This document shows positions 10,255-20,635 of a stretch of 64,000 nucleotides of DNA, piece after piece (positions within the stretch are counted from its first letter, which is position 1; every line of letters begins with the position of its first letter). This DNA is from Anodontia alba (taxonomy: Eukaryota; Mollusca; Bivalvia; Lucinida; Lucinidae), in assembly GCA_964016985.1 (NCBI GenBank), contig OZ024825.1, forward strand, positions 36,269,557 to 36,333,556. Direction: 5' to 3'. Made by a program: the position numbers and the translations under genes. Under the pieces are notes generated by a model. That model ran no database searches, was not told the DNA's origin, and worked only from the letters and a program-made list of their open reading frames with translations.

Positions 10255-10470
10255 CTACATTAAAACCTGTGTAAGAGAGCCACCTTTGAGACTGACTGTA
10301 AATAGAGGTTGATGTGGAAAAAGTTGTCTGTCTTATAAAGGTACATGTCATGTAATTTTGCAAGCAAAATTACATGACATGTACCTTTATAAGACAACCA
10401 CCTTTCCACATCAACCACTAAGGTGAATTTCAAAGGTGGCTGTATTACACAGGTTTTACTGTAATTTGAA
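10255..10470. mobile_element. Tc1/mariner-like foldback element in the LRRC40 3' UTR
   Basis: The outer ends ATTAAAACCTGTGTAAGAGAGCC and GGCTGTATTACACAGGTTTTACTGTA are inverted copies; the right end reads TACAGTAAAACC in reverse, like Tc1/mariner termini. The core is a perfect 32-bp stem (10330-10361 with 10364-10395) with a 2-base loop. It begins 80 bases after the LRRC40 stop and so would be a strong hairpin in the mRNA. Confidence 0.8.
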
Positions 10471-10633
10471 TCTTCTCACTTTCTTATATCTGCAGTATGG
10501 GAGACATAATATGAGAAGCATACTTTTAGATATATGTAGGTAATGAAGATTCCGATTGGCTGGTATGTCCGCACAGTCTGATCAGTCTTCACTGGGATAT
10601 CTTTTTACATTTTCTTATGTGTAGCAGCCCACA

Positions 10634-10985
10634 TACAGTCGAACCTCAATAGCTCGAACACAGATGGCTCATTTACCATGGCTAATTCGATCTAGTTTTT
10701 GAGTCGCAAAAAATTCTTCAGATAGCTCTCAAGAAAACATATATTTAGGGAAATTTTCTTATTTTATCATGAAATAGTATGTTGTGGGTACTCATTAGAA
10801 TCATCTCATTGAGGCAATTCTATTGAGTACACTCAACATACCATTATTGTGTAGAAGATCCCTAAATCATCACCATTTGCTTCCTGACCTGGCGCCATGA
10901 TTAACCCTCAGTGGCTCAAAGTACCCATATCTTGAACAAATTTCATTGGTTCCAAAGATCTTTGAGCCGTTGAGATTGGACTCTA
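10634..10985. mobile_element. Tc1/mariner-like TIR element with PAL-B inside
   Basis: The left end is TACAGTCGAACCTCAATAGC and the right end GAGCCGTTGAGATTGGACTC, inverted and TA-flanked. A diverged PAL-B hairpin (10748-10858, GTGGGTACTCATTAGAATC...GATTCTA-type arms) interrupts the middle. Confidence 0.65.
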
Positions 10986-11128
10986 TTTGTTTCAGGTCAG
11001 AAAATGATCATTACCCTTTTAAAAAAACAAAACAAAAATGCCGGGCTAAATAGCTCAATAAATTGTTAGCACATCTGACTGCAGATCCAAGGGTTACGAG
11101 TTGTGATCATGTATCCTTCCCCCGAACT

Positions 11129-11409
11129 CATCACGAAAACTTGCCTATATAATTCTGACCCCCTTAAACCCCACTTTTATAAAGTAAAACTGGGGTTTAC
11201 AGGGGTATACATTATTTTTCTTATGTCTGCTTAAAACATAGATTGTGGGTACTCATTAGAACTGCCTCATCGAGGCGGTTCTAACGTGTACCCACAATCT
11301 ATGTTTTGAGGAGACATTTGAAAAAAAATATCAGAATTTTTTATCTGAAAATTTTCATTTTTTGGTGGTAAAATTTTCAGTATATTTGAATAGGCATGTT
11401 TTTGTAATG
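11129..11409 (+). mobile_element. PAL-A element, full length
   Basis: Runs CATCACGAAAACTTGCC to GGCATGTTTTTGTAATG, 281 bp. It holds the AAACCCCA/TGGGGTTT small stem, the central stem GATTGTGGGTACTC..TTAGAAC and the AAAATTTTCA-rich right third. Confidence 0.9.
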
Positions 11410-11972
11410 TACTGTCCTTTCGACATCTCTTGGAAAGACGTTTTTTGCTTGGTGTTTTATTTTAAATGAAAATATTTTGTTCTGGTTGACCATATCTAGC
11501 CTGAAACCATTTGTCTTTTATGTTTCTGTGTTTTGTTCTTAAATATTTACACAAACATTAAAGTTACGGCCAAAAGTTGGTCTGACCTATGCAATTTCTA
11601 TAGTAAAATGATTTTTTTGAATTTTTATCTAAGAAAATTTTTTTTACTTTTCTTTGCTGAATTTGAATTAATGACATTTTACAGCAATATTGTGAAAATT
11701 TCAGAAAAAATGAAAAGGTGGAACTTGTTGAAAATTTGGCTCTAAGTTACCTACCCTACAGATTTCTGCATGATTTGGCTTCATTTTTACTATGAGAAAA
11801 AGTGAAAATATTTGATTTTTTTAACAACCAATAACTAGAATAAAAATTTTGTACATAGGTAGTTACAACAAATGGTTTTGCATTAAATTATGACAAAAAT
11901 TTGCAAATTTACTTCTTCTGTGTAAAGCGTCAAGCAAGAAACGACTTTCTGAAAGATGTCGAAAGCACAGTA
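11410..11972. mobile_element. TIR DNA element (working name TIR-M), 563 bp
   Basis: The ends are inverted: TACTGTCCTTTCGACATCTC plus GGAAAGACGTTTTTTGCTTG on the left, and CAAGCAAGAAACGACTTTCT plus GATGTCGAAAGCACAGTA on the right. TA at both ends suggests a TA target. No transposase is present. An inverted second copy lies at 37960-38655. It abuts the PAL-A at 11129-11409 with no gap. Confidence 0.75.
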
Positions 11973-12134
11973 ATGTACAGGGATCAATTTTAACACTTGC
12001 TAACTTGCTAAATGCTGGTTAATTTCCTCAAAAAGCAAGTTGCAAATTTTATCACTTGCTAATTCTAGCAAGTTGGAAAGATTCTCTTTAATTGGTGAAA
12101 CCTGAGGCACTGAGGCTGAAGTTTTGCAATTTCT

Positions 12135-12313
12135 TTTCCAAAAGTAATGACGATATTTTTCTTATTTTTCCCAGAAAACAGGTTTTGACATTACATGCAA
12201 ATTGTCTCCTATGGAGACAATTTGCATGTAATGTCAAAACCTGTTTTCTGGGGAAAATAAGAAAAATATTTTAAAATGTCTGCTGAAATTCTTACCCAGA
12301 GTGCTAAGGTTTA
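12135..12313. repeat. PAL-E palindromic element
   Basis: GATATTTTTCTTATTTTTCCCAG and its inverse flank the core CAAATTGTCTCCTATGGAGACAATTTG. The arms GGTTTTGACATTACATG match exactly. Confidence 0.85.
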
Positions 12314-12640
12314 AAGCCACATTTAACAGTGTTTATAAGTGTGAAAAAGCAAGTTTGCTGAAAGGTTTAGCAAGTAAAAAATAATGCCACTTGCTAATTT
12401 TAGCAAGCTGTCAAAAAAGTTAAATTTGAACCCTGATGTATACAGTTAAACAGTGAAGATAAATTGTATGGATGAGCAGGTTGATATGGGGCTTCACTGT
12501 TAAAATATACATGTATCCTGTCTAAGCCATTAAAGACTGAATAAACTCTCCCACACTATATATTGGAAGAGTCCATTTTCAATTTTAGGTACGTCGGGCT
12601 ATCTGATGTAGATATTTCTAAAGAAAAATGGTTGAACTAT

Positions 12641-12710
12641 TTGCAAACAGTGGAGACCCTGATCAGATGCCTCATTTTGCGACATCTGATCTGGGTCTGC
12701 ACAATTTGCC
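12641..12710. repeat. PAL-D hairpin
   Basis: GCAAACAGTGGAGACCCTGATCAG opposite CTGATCTGGGTCTGCACAATTTGC around GATGCCTCATTTTGCGACATC. Confidence 0.75.
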
Positions 12711-12998
12711 AGTCACCCATTTAGGGGGTCTCAAGTCTTCAGTGGGTTAAAGTAATTTACTGATCACCACTTGTGAAACTGGTAGCTGTCCATGATGATG
12801 TGTTGTCAGTTTTGCTCTCCATGTCATTTCATTGAGTTATAGTCTACATAATACATAATAACTTATTCTTGCCATTTAGCACACTCAGCCATGAAAGCAT
12901 GCATTATTTACCTTTAAAAAAATGTTGTTTTTTTGTTTGTTTTTTTGTACCAAAACATACCACTGAATCTGAACCTTCACTGTCCACATTTTCCTTGA

Positions 12999-13230
12999 CA
13001 TGTTTTCACTTGATGAATCTTGTATTATATTCATGTAATAAAAGGATCCTTATACCATCTGCAAGCTGCAAAGGAATGGTACATTGTTGTAGCCTGATCA
13101 GGACCAACACAATCAAATTTCATTTGGTGCATCTTGCATTATGTTCATGTGAGAAAAAGATCCTGATGCCACCTGCAAGCTGCAAAGGAATGGTACATTG
13201 GTGCAGCCTTATCAGGATCTTGAACATTTG
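12999..13230. repeat. 114-bp tandem duplication
   Basis: Two copies of ATCTTG(T/C)ATTAT(A/G)TTCATGT..., each ending CTGCAAGCTGCAAAGGAATGGTACATT, 114 bp apart. Because 114 is a multiple of three it yields a 38-residue repeat in a 144-codon open frame (12869-13303). I see no domain and treat the frame as non-coding. Confidence 0.8.
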
Positions 13231-13416
13231 TCAGTATACCATATTGTCATTATACCCAGAGGCTTATAATTCTACTAACAGGGCTATCAGCTCCCTAGTA
13301 TAGGGTATACAACATGTGTGCGGGTTGCCTATCATCTGATTGGCTTCTGACTGAGAGCTTATCAGGAATACAAAAAATTGCACATGCTAGTTGCCCATTC
13401 AAAGCTGGTCAGTGAT

Positions 13417-13580
13417 TAGCATGCTGGATAAAAATTTTGGCAGATGACATTTTGAAATACTGTTCTTATTTTTCGGGGACAGTTTGCATGAAATGTCAAA
13501 CCCTGTTTTCTGGAAGAAAAAAAAAAAAATGGGAAAATATCATCAAATTGTTGTCTGCTGAATTTGAGAGTGGTAAAGGT
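13417..13580. repeat. PAL-E element, partly deleted
   Basis: TTTTGGCAGATGACATTTTG...GACAGTTTGCATGAAATGTCAAACC...TTGTTGTCTGCTGAATTTG; the left arm of the central hairpin is missing. Confidence 0.75.
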
Positions 13581-13869
13581 TAGAATACCACAATAAAGGT
13601 TACAAAACTTGAAATCATTTCTTAATTGGATCTTAATTTGCAGCAAGGGTTATACAAACACATTTATGCCAGTCGCTGCTGGAGTCAGCTAACCAATGAT
13701 ATGACTCTTTCCTCCTGTAAGTTGTTTGAAGGATCATAGTCCATTAGTAGAATTATTAGCCTGTTACACCTTGTTTACCTTAAGTATTCAGACACCATAA
13801 CTCCTTACTATACTTAATCTGGATTTTGAATAAGTCTGTTTTACTATATTTCAGTGTATTTAAATAACT

Positions 13870-14068
13870 GTATTTTCTACAGTCATTCCATTCCACTGAT
13901 TCAAGAAGGGAAGTTGTCAGTTTCTGGCAAAACAATGTGCACAATACTGGTTAACCACATAGGGAACTAAGCCTGACCAGCAAAAGTGTGGTTAGGTAAA
14001 CTGACTGCGGTCAACATGACCCAACTGGGTTGACTGGGCCATAAAACCTCAACACAAACAAATAAACA
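13870..14068 (+). mobile_element. SINE-K fragment (3' body)
   Basis: The body GAAGGGAAGTTGTCAGTTTCTGGC..GTGCACAATACTGGTTAACCAC...GTGTGGTTAGGTAAACTGAC...TTGACTGGGCC.TAAAACCTC matches SINE-K at 61044-61312. The tRNA-like head is absent. Confidence 0.8.
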
Positions 14069-14078
14069 ACTCCTTGAT

Positions 14079-14158
14079 GAGTGGCAAACAGTGCAGACAC
14101 TGATCAGATGCTGCATGCAGCATCTGATCTGAGTCTTCACTGTTTGCTCAGGCCTGCC
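14079..14158. repeat. PAL-D hairpin
   Basis: The centre GATGCTGCATGCAGCATC is a perfect palindrome, with arms GCAAACAGTGCAGACACTGATCA and TGATCTGAGTCTTCACTGTTTGC. The centre differs from other copies yet still pairs. Confidence 0.85.
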
Positions 14159-14586
14159 TGTCAGGAAGTGGACTTGTTTAAATGTTATACTATTAAGAAT
14201 GGTATTGAAGTCTTTTTAATTGGCTTTGTATGCATTTTTTTTTTTTCTGTTTTGCTCATTAAGTTTGTTTAGCTTGCTATACTGATCTGTCAATTTTTTA
14301 GAGCTTAATATTAACCAAGAAAGGTCTAACATGTTACTAGGTATAATACTTCATAGGCAGGCAATTTGCAGTTTATGTCTAAATCTGCAGTGCACAGATC
14401 CAATTTAAAAACAAAAATCCTTCCAGGTATAAATCAGCCTGACAATAAATGCAACATAGACCCTGATTGGCATGCACAGTCTAAGTCGGATCTGTGCTGT
14501 TCCCATAGAATTTCCCAGCTCCACACATGTTAGCAGCCAGTGTAGATGCAGGCAGACTGTGCAGATGTTGGCTGCATATGTCTTCA

Positions 14587-14783
14587 CCTTTGTCCTGCTG
14601 AATAAATTAAGGTGCCACATCTATTTCTAATTTTCAGCCAATCAGTTTACTTGATCCGGATTCACTTACTTAATGGCAAACAGTGCAAATCCAGATCAGT
14701 TGACTTCTTCAGAAGCCAGCTGATCTGGATCTACACTGTTTGCAAAGGCAGGGTACATCTGGGTTAGCAGGACAAAGGTTAAG
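14587..14783. repeat. PAL-D long form
   Basis: TTTGTCCTGCTGAATAAATTAAG through GCAGGACAAAGGTTAA, with the hairpin ATCCAGATCAGTTGAC/GAAGCCAGCTGATCTGGAT. The family also contains GCCAATCAG..ACTTGATCCGGATT. Confidence 0.85.
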
Positions 14784-15085
14784 GTAGATTTCAGTTTGAA
14801 GAAGATCATATTGCAATAGAAAGGTCAAACTGACAGATCAGTTAACTGATGATCTGGAGTAGGAGATAACTGAAGTGATAATTTAGGACAAAATATTATT
14901 TTTGCTTGAAAACATTTGAAAATTTAGGATATTTTAAGTTATTTTTGCATGAAAACATATCTTGTGAGTATTCATTTTTGATGGTGGCAATTCCAAGGAA
15001 TCCTACAAGACATATTTTCATGCAAAAGTAAGGCAGTGAGTACGCTCACATGTTTTCATGCAAAGTAAGGCATTGAGTTCTCTTC

Positions 15086-15296
15086 ACCCTTCTCTTGCTG
15101 AGCACGACATGCCCTGTCTTAGCAAACAGTGTAGATCCAGATCAGTTGGCTTCTGAAGAAGCCCACTGATCTGGATCTGCACTGTTTGTCATTAAATATG
15201 TGAATTTCTATCAAAACCCCGGATCAAGTAATCTGATTGGCTGGAAATTAGAAGTGGGCGTGGCATCTTAATTTATTCAGCATGAGAAGGGTTAAA
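15086..15296. repeat. PAL-D long form, opposite orientation
   Basis: AGATCCAGATCAGTTGGCTTCTGAAGAAGCCCACTGATCTGGATCT is the core; TGGCATCTTAATTTATTCAGCATGAGAAGGGTTAA is the far end. It is inverted relative to 14587-14783. Confidence 0.85.
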
Positions 15297-15769
15297 TGTT
15301 GTCATGCAAAAGTAAGGCAATGAGTATTCTCAAATGTTTTCATACAAAAGTTAGGCATTTCAGTGAGTACTCGCAAGATATGTTTTCATTCAAAAGTAAC
15401 AAAAATATCTTTTGAATACTTCCTTTATCCAGACCTACGAATTGTTTGTTTTGGTTTTAGCCATACAATGCCGATTGTAAACTGCAGTAAATTCCATGCT
15501 TGTGCTATTTTTGTGTTCTCTTAAAAGTGCAAAAATGATAGTTCTGTGATAAAATTATTTTTGTGTGTTTATATTATGTTGCTGCCATGATGTTTTATAA
15601 AGATAATTTTCATGAAATGATTGTAGAAATAGCTTAATAGGATGATCTGTGACAATCTTTTATTATAAACATGTGTTATAGTTTGATTTGTTAGTGCTAA
15701 AAGCTTATAATTGTGTTCTATTATTAAAATTTTTGTCCTATGATTAAAATAATTTCTAATTTTGGAAGA

Positions 15770-15790
15770 AATAAATGAAATATAAATAAA
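15770..15790 (+). terminator. Doubled polyadenylation signal, candidate LRRC40 transcript end
   Basis: AATAAA at 15770-15775 and 15785-15790, after an AT-rich repeat-free stretch. No other + strand gene precedes it in the window. Confidence 0.4.
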
Positions 15791-15879
15791 ATTGGTTTTG
15801 ATTTGTGCCTTTCATAATTTATTGTCAACATAAGTTGCAGTAACAGGTAAGTCTCTAGGGTTTGCTATTCATCACCGGT

Positions 15880-16082
15880 CTCCATAGCATGGTTAGTAAG
15901 TAGCGGGTCTGTCTGCTGATCTGGGGGTGGCAAGTTGAAATCTAGTTTTGCCACAGCTTTCATAGAAATTGATCATGAACTAATTTCTTCTGTTATTCTT
16001 GCCCTTCTGCTGATTCCAGAAGGGTAGTTGTCAGTTACTGGCAAAAGTATATGTACATACACAAAGTACTGATTAATCACTT
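15880..16082 (+). mobile_element. SINE-K, degenerate
   Basis: CATGGTTAGTAAG..GGGTCTGTCTGCTGATCTGGGGGTGGCAAGTTGAAATC is an eroded tRNA-like head; TTGATCATGAAC and GATTCCAGAAGGGTAGTTGTCAGTTACTGGC match the body. Confidence 0.55.
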
Positions 16083-16112
16083 TATCTTGATTATGAAATA
16101 GAAGATAAATTT

Positions 16113-16360
16113 TAAGGGTAACTGATACACTTTCAATGGAGACAAATCCCTAAAAATTGTTTTGCTTTCTTCTGAAAAGGGATACTCTAAAAGAAAAGAA
16201 ATTGGGAGCAAATTCTCTCCTTTTAGTGTAGTCCCCTTTTAGAAAGTGATCTGTGTACGGGAGAGGAAACGGGAAGTCACAAAATGTGTCTCCCTTGTCA
16301 AAAAAAAAAAAAGAAAAAAACCGCTGAAAATCTCCCAAGTATATCCATTCACCTTAGGCT
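16113..16360. repeat. PAL-C element, diverged
   Basis: TTAAGGGTAACTGATACACTTTCAATGGAGACAA on the left; CTTCTGAAAAGGGATACTCTAAAAGAAAAGAAATTGGGAGC opposite GCTCCTTTTAGTGTAGTCCCCTTTTAGAAAG. Confidence 0.75.
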
Positions 16361-16379
16361 GAGTTTACAGTGTTTTGGA

Positions 16380-17280
16380 AGTTGTCTAATTTGCATAATC
16401 TATGCAAGATCATGATTAAAACGTAAATATTTGGACAGCCACTCTTCTGCTTCCAATGTTACCTGTTATTAAACAGCCCTCTATTCATCTGTAAGTTAAT
16501 GTGAAAAGATCCCGATTTTTCAGAACACATTTGACTTCACTACAACTGATGTCAATACCCTATGGCGTACGGAGGATAAATAAAAAATAAAAATATTACA
16601 ACGTATTTACCCTAAGTACTGGGAGATGTTCTCTCCTGAACCCAGATCAGAGTGTAGACTGCTGTATGCTGTATCCGATCAGTCTACACTATTTGCTACT
16701 TAGCCAGCAGATGTTTAAACACACCAAGGGCTAGTCAGTATATAAAGACGTTCAAATTTTAGGATAAATGTGGTGAGGAGTCAAAGTGTTTAGGGTAAGT
16801 TTATGGTATATATGGTATGTAATAATAATAATAATAATAATCATAATTGACCCTCTCCAAATAGAAAACGAAGTTATGACATACATCCTGATCAGCCTTC
16901 ACATCTGTACAATCTGATCAGACTGATTAAACTTTCTATTATCGAATAGCACAGACCCTGATCAGACTGCATGGATACTTGTTCTGCGCCAGTTGCATAT
17001 GTAATTAAGTCGTTTTCTATTTGAAGAGACTCAGTGATACAGAGGTAAACAAATCAGTGCCACAGTTGTTCTGTTTTATTACACTTGTAAATTCATCTAT
17101 ACCTACGTAATGTATGTAAGACCAGTCACATTAATGGTTGTGAGTTTGAGTTCTGTCCCACTGCAATTTTTTTCACATGTATTCTAATGTTTACTCATTA
17201 ACTTGAAATAACTGAAAGGATGGAAAGGCCACAAAAGAAAGACATTTTTGAAATTCAGAATTTCCAGATTTTCCACAAAG
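16380..17280. other. Intergenic stretch with PAL-D/PAL-J relics and (TAA)n
   Basis: 16640-16700 carries a diverged PAL-D hairpin (AGATCAGAGTGTAGACTGCTG...CAGTCTACACTATTTGC); 16821-16840 is (TAA)n; 16855-17030 has inverted ends CCTCTCCAAATAGAAAACGA and TCGTTTTCTATTTGAAGAGA enclosing CTGATCAG hairpins, a relative of 62180-62290. No gene is seen. Confidence 0.55.
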
Positions 17281-17563
17281 CCTGAAAACATTCCTATATG
17301 ATTTTGACACCCCGCGCCCCTTAAATCTCACTTTTATACAGTAAAACTGGGGTTTACAGGGGTATACATTATTTTTTTTATTTCTGCTCAAAAACATAGA
17401 TTGTGGGTACTCGTTAGAACCGCCTCGCCGAGGCGGTTCTAACGAATACCCACAATCTATGTTTTGAATAGAAGTATGAAAAATATCAGATTTTTTATCT
17501 GAAAATTTTCAGTTTTTGGAGGTGAAATTTTCTATATATTTGAATAGGCATGTTTTCGTAATG
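17281..17563 (+). mobile_element. PAL-A element, full length
   Basis: CTGAAAACATTCCTATATGATTTTGAC to GGCATGTTTTCGTAATG. The central stem has a perfect CCGCCTCGCCGAGGCGG turn. Confidence 0.9.
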
Positions 17564-17812
17564 GTTTCATACCCCTGAACTCATTACCATACCGGTTCAA
17601 AAATTGAACAGGTCTATTTTACTGCTTATTTATCAGTCAAAAATTACTGGATGACAGGCAAACAGTGTAAACTCTGATCAGTCACTAAAATTCTATGATG
17701 CTGGGGTCTTCACTGGTTGCCCAACTTAGGTATTGAGATATTCTCCATGAAAAATAGAATTTCCTCCATGAGATAATTCTAACAAGTATCCACAACATAT
17801 GTTAATAGTGGA

Positions 17813-18045
17813 TTTAATACACTTTCAGGGAAAACAACTCTTTTAAAAAAAAAATTTGCCTCCCTTCTGAAAACAAGTCTATTTTAAAAGAAAGAATTTG
17901 CTCCCAAAAGGGAACATTTGCATTTTTTTTTTTGTATTTAGTATACCCTTTTCAGAAGGTATTTGGTGTGCAAGAAAGCAAACAGAAAGTCACAAAAGTT
18001 ATCTCCCTGGTAAAATGGTGGATAGTCAGCCAAATGTATCAAGTA
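17813..18045. repeat. PAL-C element
   Basis: TTTAATACACTTTCAGGGAAAACAACTC, then TTGCCTCCCTTCTGAAAACAAGTCTATTTTAAAAGAAAG, then GGTGTGCAAGAAAGCAAACAGAAAGTCACAAAAG. The right hairpin arm is partly replaced by poly-T. Confidence 0.8.
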
Positions 18046-18252
18046 CCCATAATTGTTGCGGGTTACTCATGATTTAGAAATACCTCATTGATGCAGTTCC
18101 CATAATTACCAATGGTATATGAGGCATGTTATGAAATGTGAGGTAGAAAAGACTACTGAATGTGTATAGGTTACATAATTATCATCAGTACAGAAGCATA
18201 TGGGTGATCGAGTGGTTAGCTCTACCAGGGTTGTGAATCTATTGCTGATTTC

Positions 18253-18531
18253 CATCAAGAAAACATACCTATATAATTTTGACCCCCTTAAACCCCACTT
18301 TTATATAGCAAAACTGGGGTTTACAGGGGAATACATTATGTTTTCTTATTTCTGCTCAAAAACATAGATTGTGGGTACTCGTTAGAACTGCCTCTATGAG
18401 GCAGTTCTAATGAGTACTCACAATCTATGTTTTGAGCAAAAATATGAAAAATATCAGAATTTTTATCTGAAATTTTCATTTTTTTGGTGGTAAAATTTTC
18501 GGTATATTTGAATAAGCGTGTTTTCGTAATG
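18253..18531 (+). mobile_element. PAL-A element, full length
   Basis: CATCAAGAAAACATACC to AGCGTGTTTTCGTAATG. The turn is CTGCCTCTATGAGGCAG: both arms carry the A/T variant, so pairing is kept. It lies immediately left of a tRNA-derived SINE. Confidence 0.9.
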
Positions 18532-18539
18532 TCGGGCTT

Positions 18540-18715
18540 AACCGACCTCGGAACACAAGCTTCCGTGTTCAAGTCCCGCCAGAGGCGGAGTTCAGCTCAT
18601 GAATTTACGGCATTTCATTGAACAGAGCCTTTCATTATCACCTTTCCAACATCTTGCTATGACTTAAATAATGTTGAAAGGGACGTAAAACACCAAACAA
18701 CCATAAATTCATGAC
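18540..18715 (+). mobile_element. tRNA-derived SINE, second type (Q)
   Basis: CCGACCTCGGAACACAAGC..GTGTTCAAGTCCCGCC has a B-box-like GTTCAAGTCCC; the tail is TGTTGAAAGGGACGTAAAACACC. The same tail in reverse (GTCGCTTTCAACA) begins the element at 32333-32640. The A box may have been separated by the PAL-A insertion at 18253-18531 (GATCGAGTGGTTAGC at 18205). Confidence 0.6.
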
Positions 18716-19016
18716 TGCAATACAATTGATCCCATTCACTCTATAAAACACTGGCTAATATGGAAGTAAACGAACAACATTTATATTTCAACCCTGTAGA
18801 GAACATTTTCTATATAACCAAGATACAAACAATTACCCAACCGAATTCCTTTCATGCGAATGAGGGTAGGTATTTAAACACTTGTGACGAAATTCTTTAT
18901 CAATATTATTGGTTCATATTACATAATGCCAATTTATTTTATCTCCTCAACTATATTTACATAATCCCAATGTCATAAAATGTAATCATGAGAGCTACAA
19001 ACTTGAGAAATAGACC

Positions 19017-19253
19017 TTTAAGGGGAACTGCTACACTTTCAGGGGAGGCAACTCTGTCAAAATTGTGCCCCCTTCTGAAAAGGGTCTACTCAAAAAGGAA
19101 AGAATCTGCTCCTGGGAGCAGATTCTTTCCTCTTTGAGTGGACCCTTTTTCAGAAGGGGTCTGATGTGCAAGAAAGCAAACTGAAAGTCTCAAAAGTTGT
19201 CTCCCTTGTAAAAATGGCAGAAAATCTTCCCAACATATCTTGTACCCCTAAGT
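19017..19253. repeat. PAL-C element, full length
   Basis: GGGGAACTGCTACACTTTCAGGGGAGG to GTCTCCCTTGTAAAAATGGCAGAAAATC; the central stem is AAAGGAAAGAATCTGCTCCTGGGAGCAGATTCTTTCC. It serves as an uninterrupted reference for the PAL-A target at 33122. Confidence 0.85.
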
Positions 19254-19499
19254 GGATGCTAACAGGGAATCTCCAGATTAGCATGTGCATCGGTCCGATT
19301 ATGGCATTCAGTGACAAACAGAATGCCCTGAGCAGACCCTGCGCATGCGCAAGCTGATCTAAATTCGACATAAAGTCCATTTTCTAATGTTACGACTCGT
19401 GTCTTAATGATTACCTACACGTATCCTTGAACAAATGCATTGTGTCATTCGGTGCTTGTTTAAATCATACAATGTGGATTTCAGTTCCGTATAATGATA

Positions 19500-19710
19500 A
19501 ATACCGTAGTTACTCTAAATACTGAGTTTCCTTAGCTCCTTATCTTACTTTTCCTAAAATATGAGCAAGTCTATTTTACTACCTGTTGATGTGTCTAAAT
19601 AACTTCTGGGTGAGTGGCAAACAGTGTAGACCCTGATCAGACGCCGCATAATGCGGCGTCCGATCAGGGTCAACACTGTTTGCACAGGCTTGTCTGTCTT
19701 AGTACTTAAG
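19500..19710. repeat. PAL-D element with long flanks
   Basis: Core CAAACAGTGTAGACCCTGATCAGACGCCGCATAATGCGGCGTCCGATCAGGGTCAACACTGTTTG at 19619-19682, an almost perfect stem. Flanks ATGAGCAAGTCTATTTTACTACC recur at 22260-22290 and 27055-27085. Confidence 0.85.
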
Positions 19711-19967
19711 AGTTATTACGGTAATTGAGGTTGATTTTATATACAATGTGCTTTAGATATTTCCTATTCCAAACCATGGGCCCGTAGCACAGCTGCGAGC
19801 AGCGAAGGCCCCTAGCTGCCTGCACATCTGCACAATCTGATTAGTTTGACTGTTCGTTTGGAAGAAACACGGATTTTCTCAGATCTACTTTAGACAACCC
19901 ATTACACTGTCTGGAGGTTTGTACTTGTGCAGGCTGATCTGCGTCTTGGCTCACAGCTCACACATTT

Positions 19968-20062
19968 TACGCTTTATATCAGAAGACGATGTTTTGAAAT
20001 ATTTTTTCTCATTTTCCCCAGATAATAGGGTATGACAGATCATGTAAATTGTGTCCTTAGTC
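19968..20062. repeat. PAL-E, left half only
   Basis: TATCAGAAGACGATGTTTTGAAATATTTTTTCTCATTTTCCCCAG..ATAGGGTATGACAGATCATG, truncated in the central hairpin. Confidence 0.65.
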
Positions 20063-20400
20063 AAACTGTAATATCTGGATTAAACAGGAAGTGTCAATAG
20101 GCAGTGCTTATTAGATACAAACCCCTCTTCACCCCGCAAGGTAATGTGACTGCCTCTTAATAACTTGTTAAGCAAGTTAAGAAGCAGAAACCAAAACGTA
20201 TTTACGGACAGACTGATGGACGGACAACGTGAAAAGAGTATATCCACCATACAAACGCAGTTTGCTAGGGGAGGGGTATAATAAGAATAAAATATTTCGA
20301 AATGTCTGCTGAAGCGTTGAGACCCTTTCATGATTCCCGGCTAATGCAGTAACATTGTGAAAACATGCACTTGAAATGGGTCCCCAAACTCTGTCTTTGT

Positions 20401-20635
20401 TCATAACGACGTATTTTCTTGAAACCCTCTATTTACTTGTCCATTTTTTTCGGGTTTCTCTTCCACGGAATCATTATAGCCAGGTAAGTCATTATTCACT
20501 ACTCCAAGTTTTTGAGAAATCTCGATGTCAATGTCTTCCATGTCCATCTTGCGGATTTCATGACGAGATAGATGTGCCACTATACCAGCACCGAATGCGT
20601 CGCCTAATACATTGATTGATGTTCTGAATCGATCT
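20401..20635 (-). CDS. EAAT: EAAT coding exon 8 (TM8 and cytoplasmic tail)
   Basis: The acceptor is CTTTTTTCAG. The exon encodes residues 476-553: [20 protein letters not shown], then [12 protein letters not shown] and an acidic/polar cytoplasmic tail ending E-N-T-S-L, with TGA at 20403-20401. Arg480 and Asp477 are present. The terminal T-S-L fits a class I PDZ ligand (S/T-x-hydrophobic). A PAL-G palindrome sits 150 bases upstream in the last intron. Confidence 0.94.

Larger units (their letters stand above)
10176..15805 (+). other. Candidate LRRC40 3' UTR (extent uncertain)
   Basis: AATAAA hexamers on the coding strand occur at 11057-11062, 15770-15775 and 15785-15790. The AT-rich stretch 15430-15805 has no recognisable repeat and ends in the doubled polyadenylation signal, so it looks like a genuine transcript end. 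If so the 3' UTR is about 5.6 kb and carries several palindromes (10330-10395, PAL-A, PAL-E, PAL-D). A shorter UTR ending near 11.08 kb is equally allowed. Only transcript data can decide. Confidence 0.35.

Noticed and set aside
12869..13303. A 144-codon protein gene
   Set aside because: The frame stays open because of a 114-bp tandem duplication; no domain, no splice or start context.
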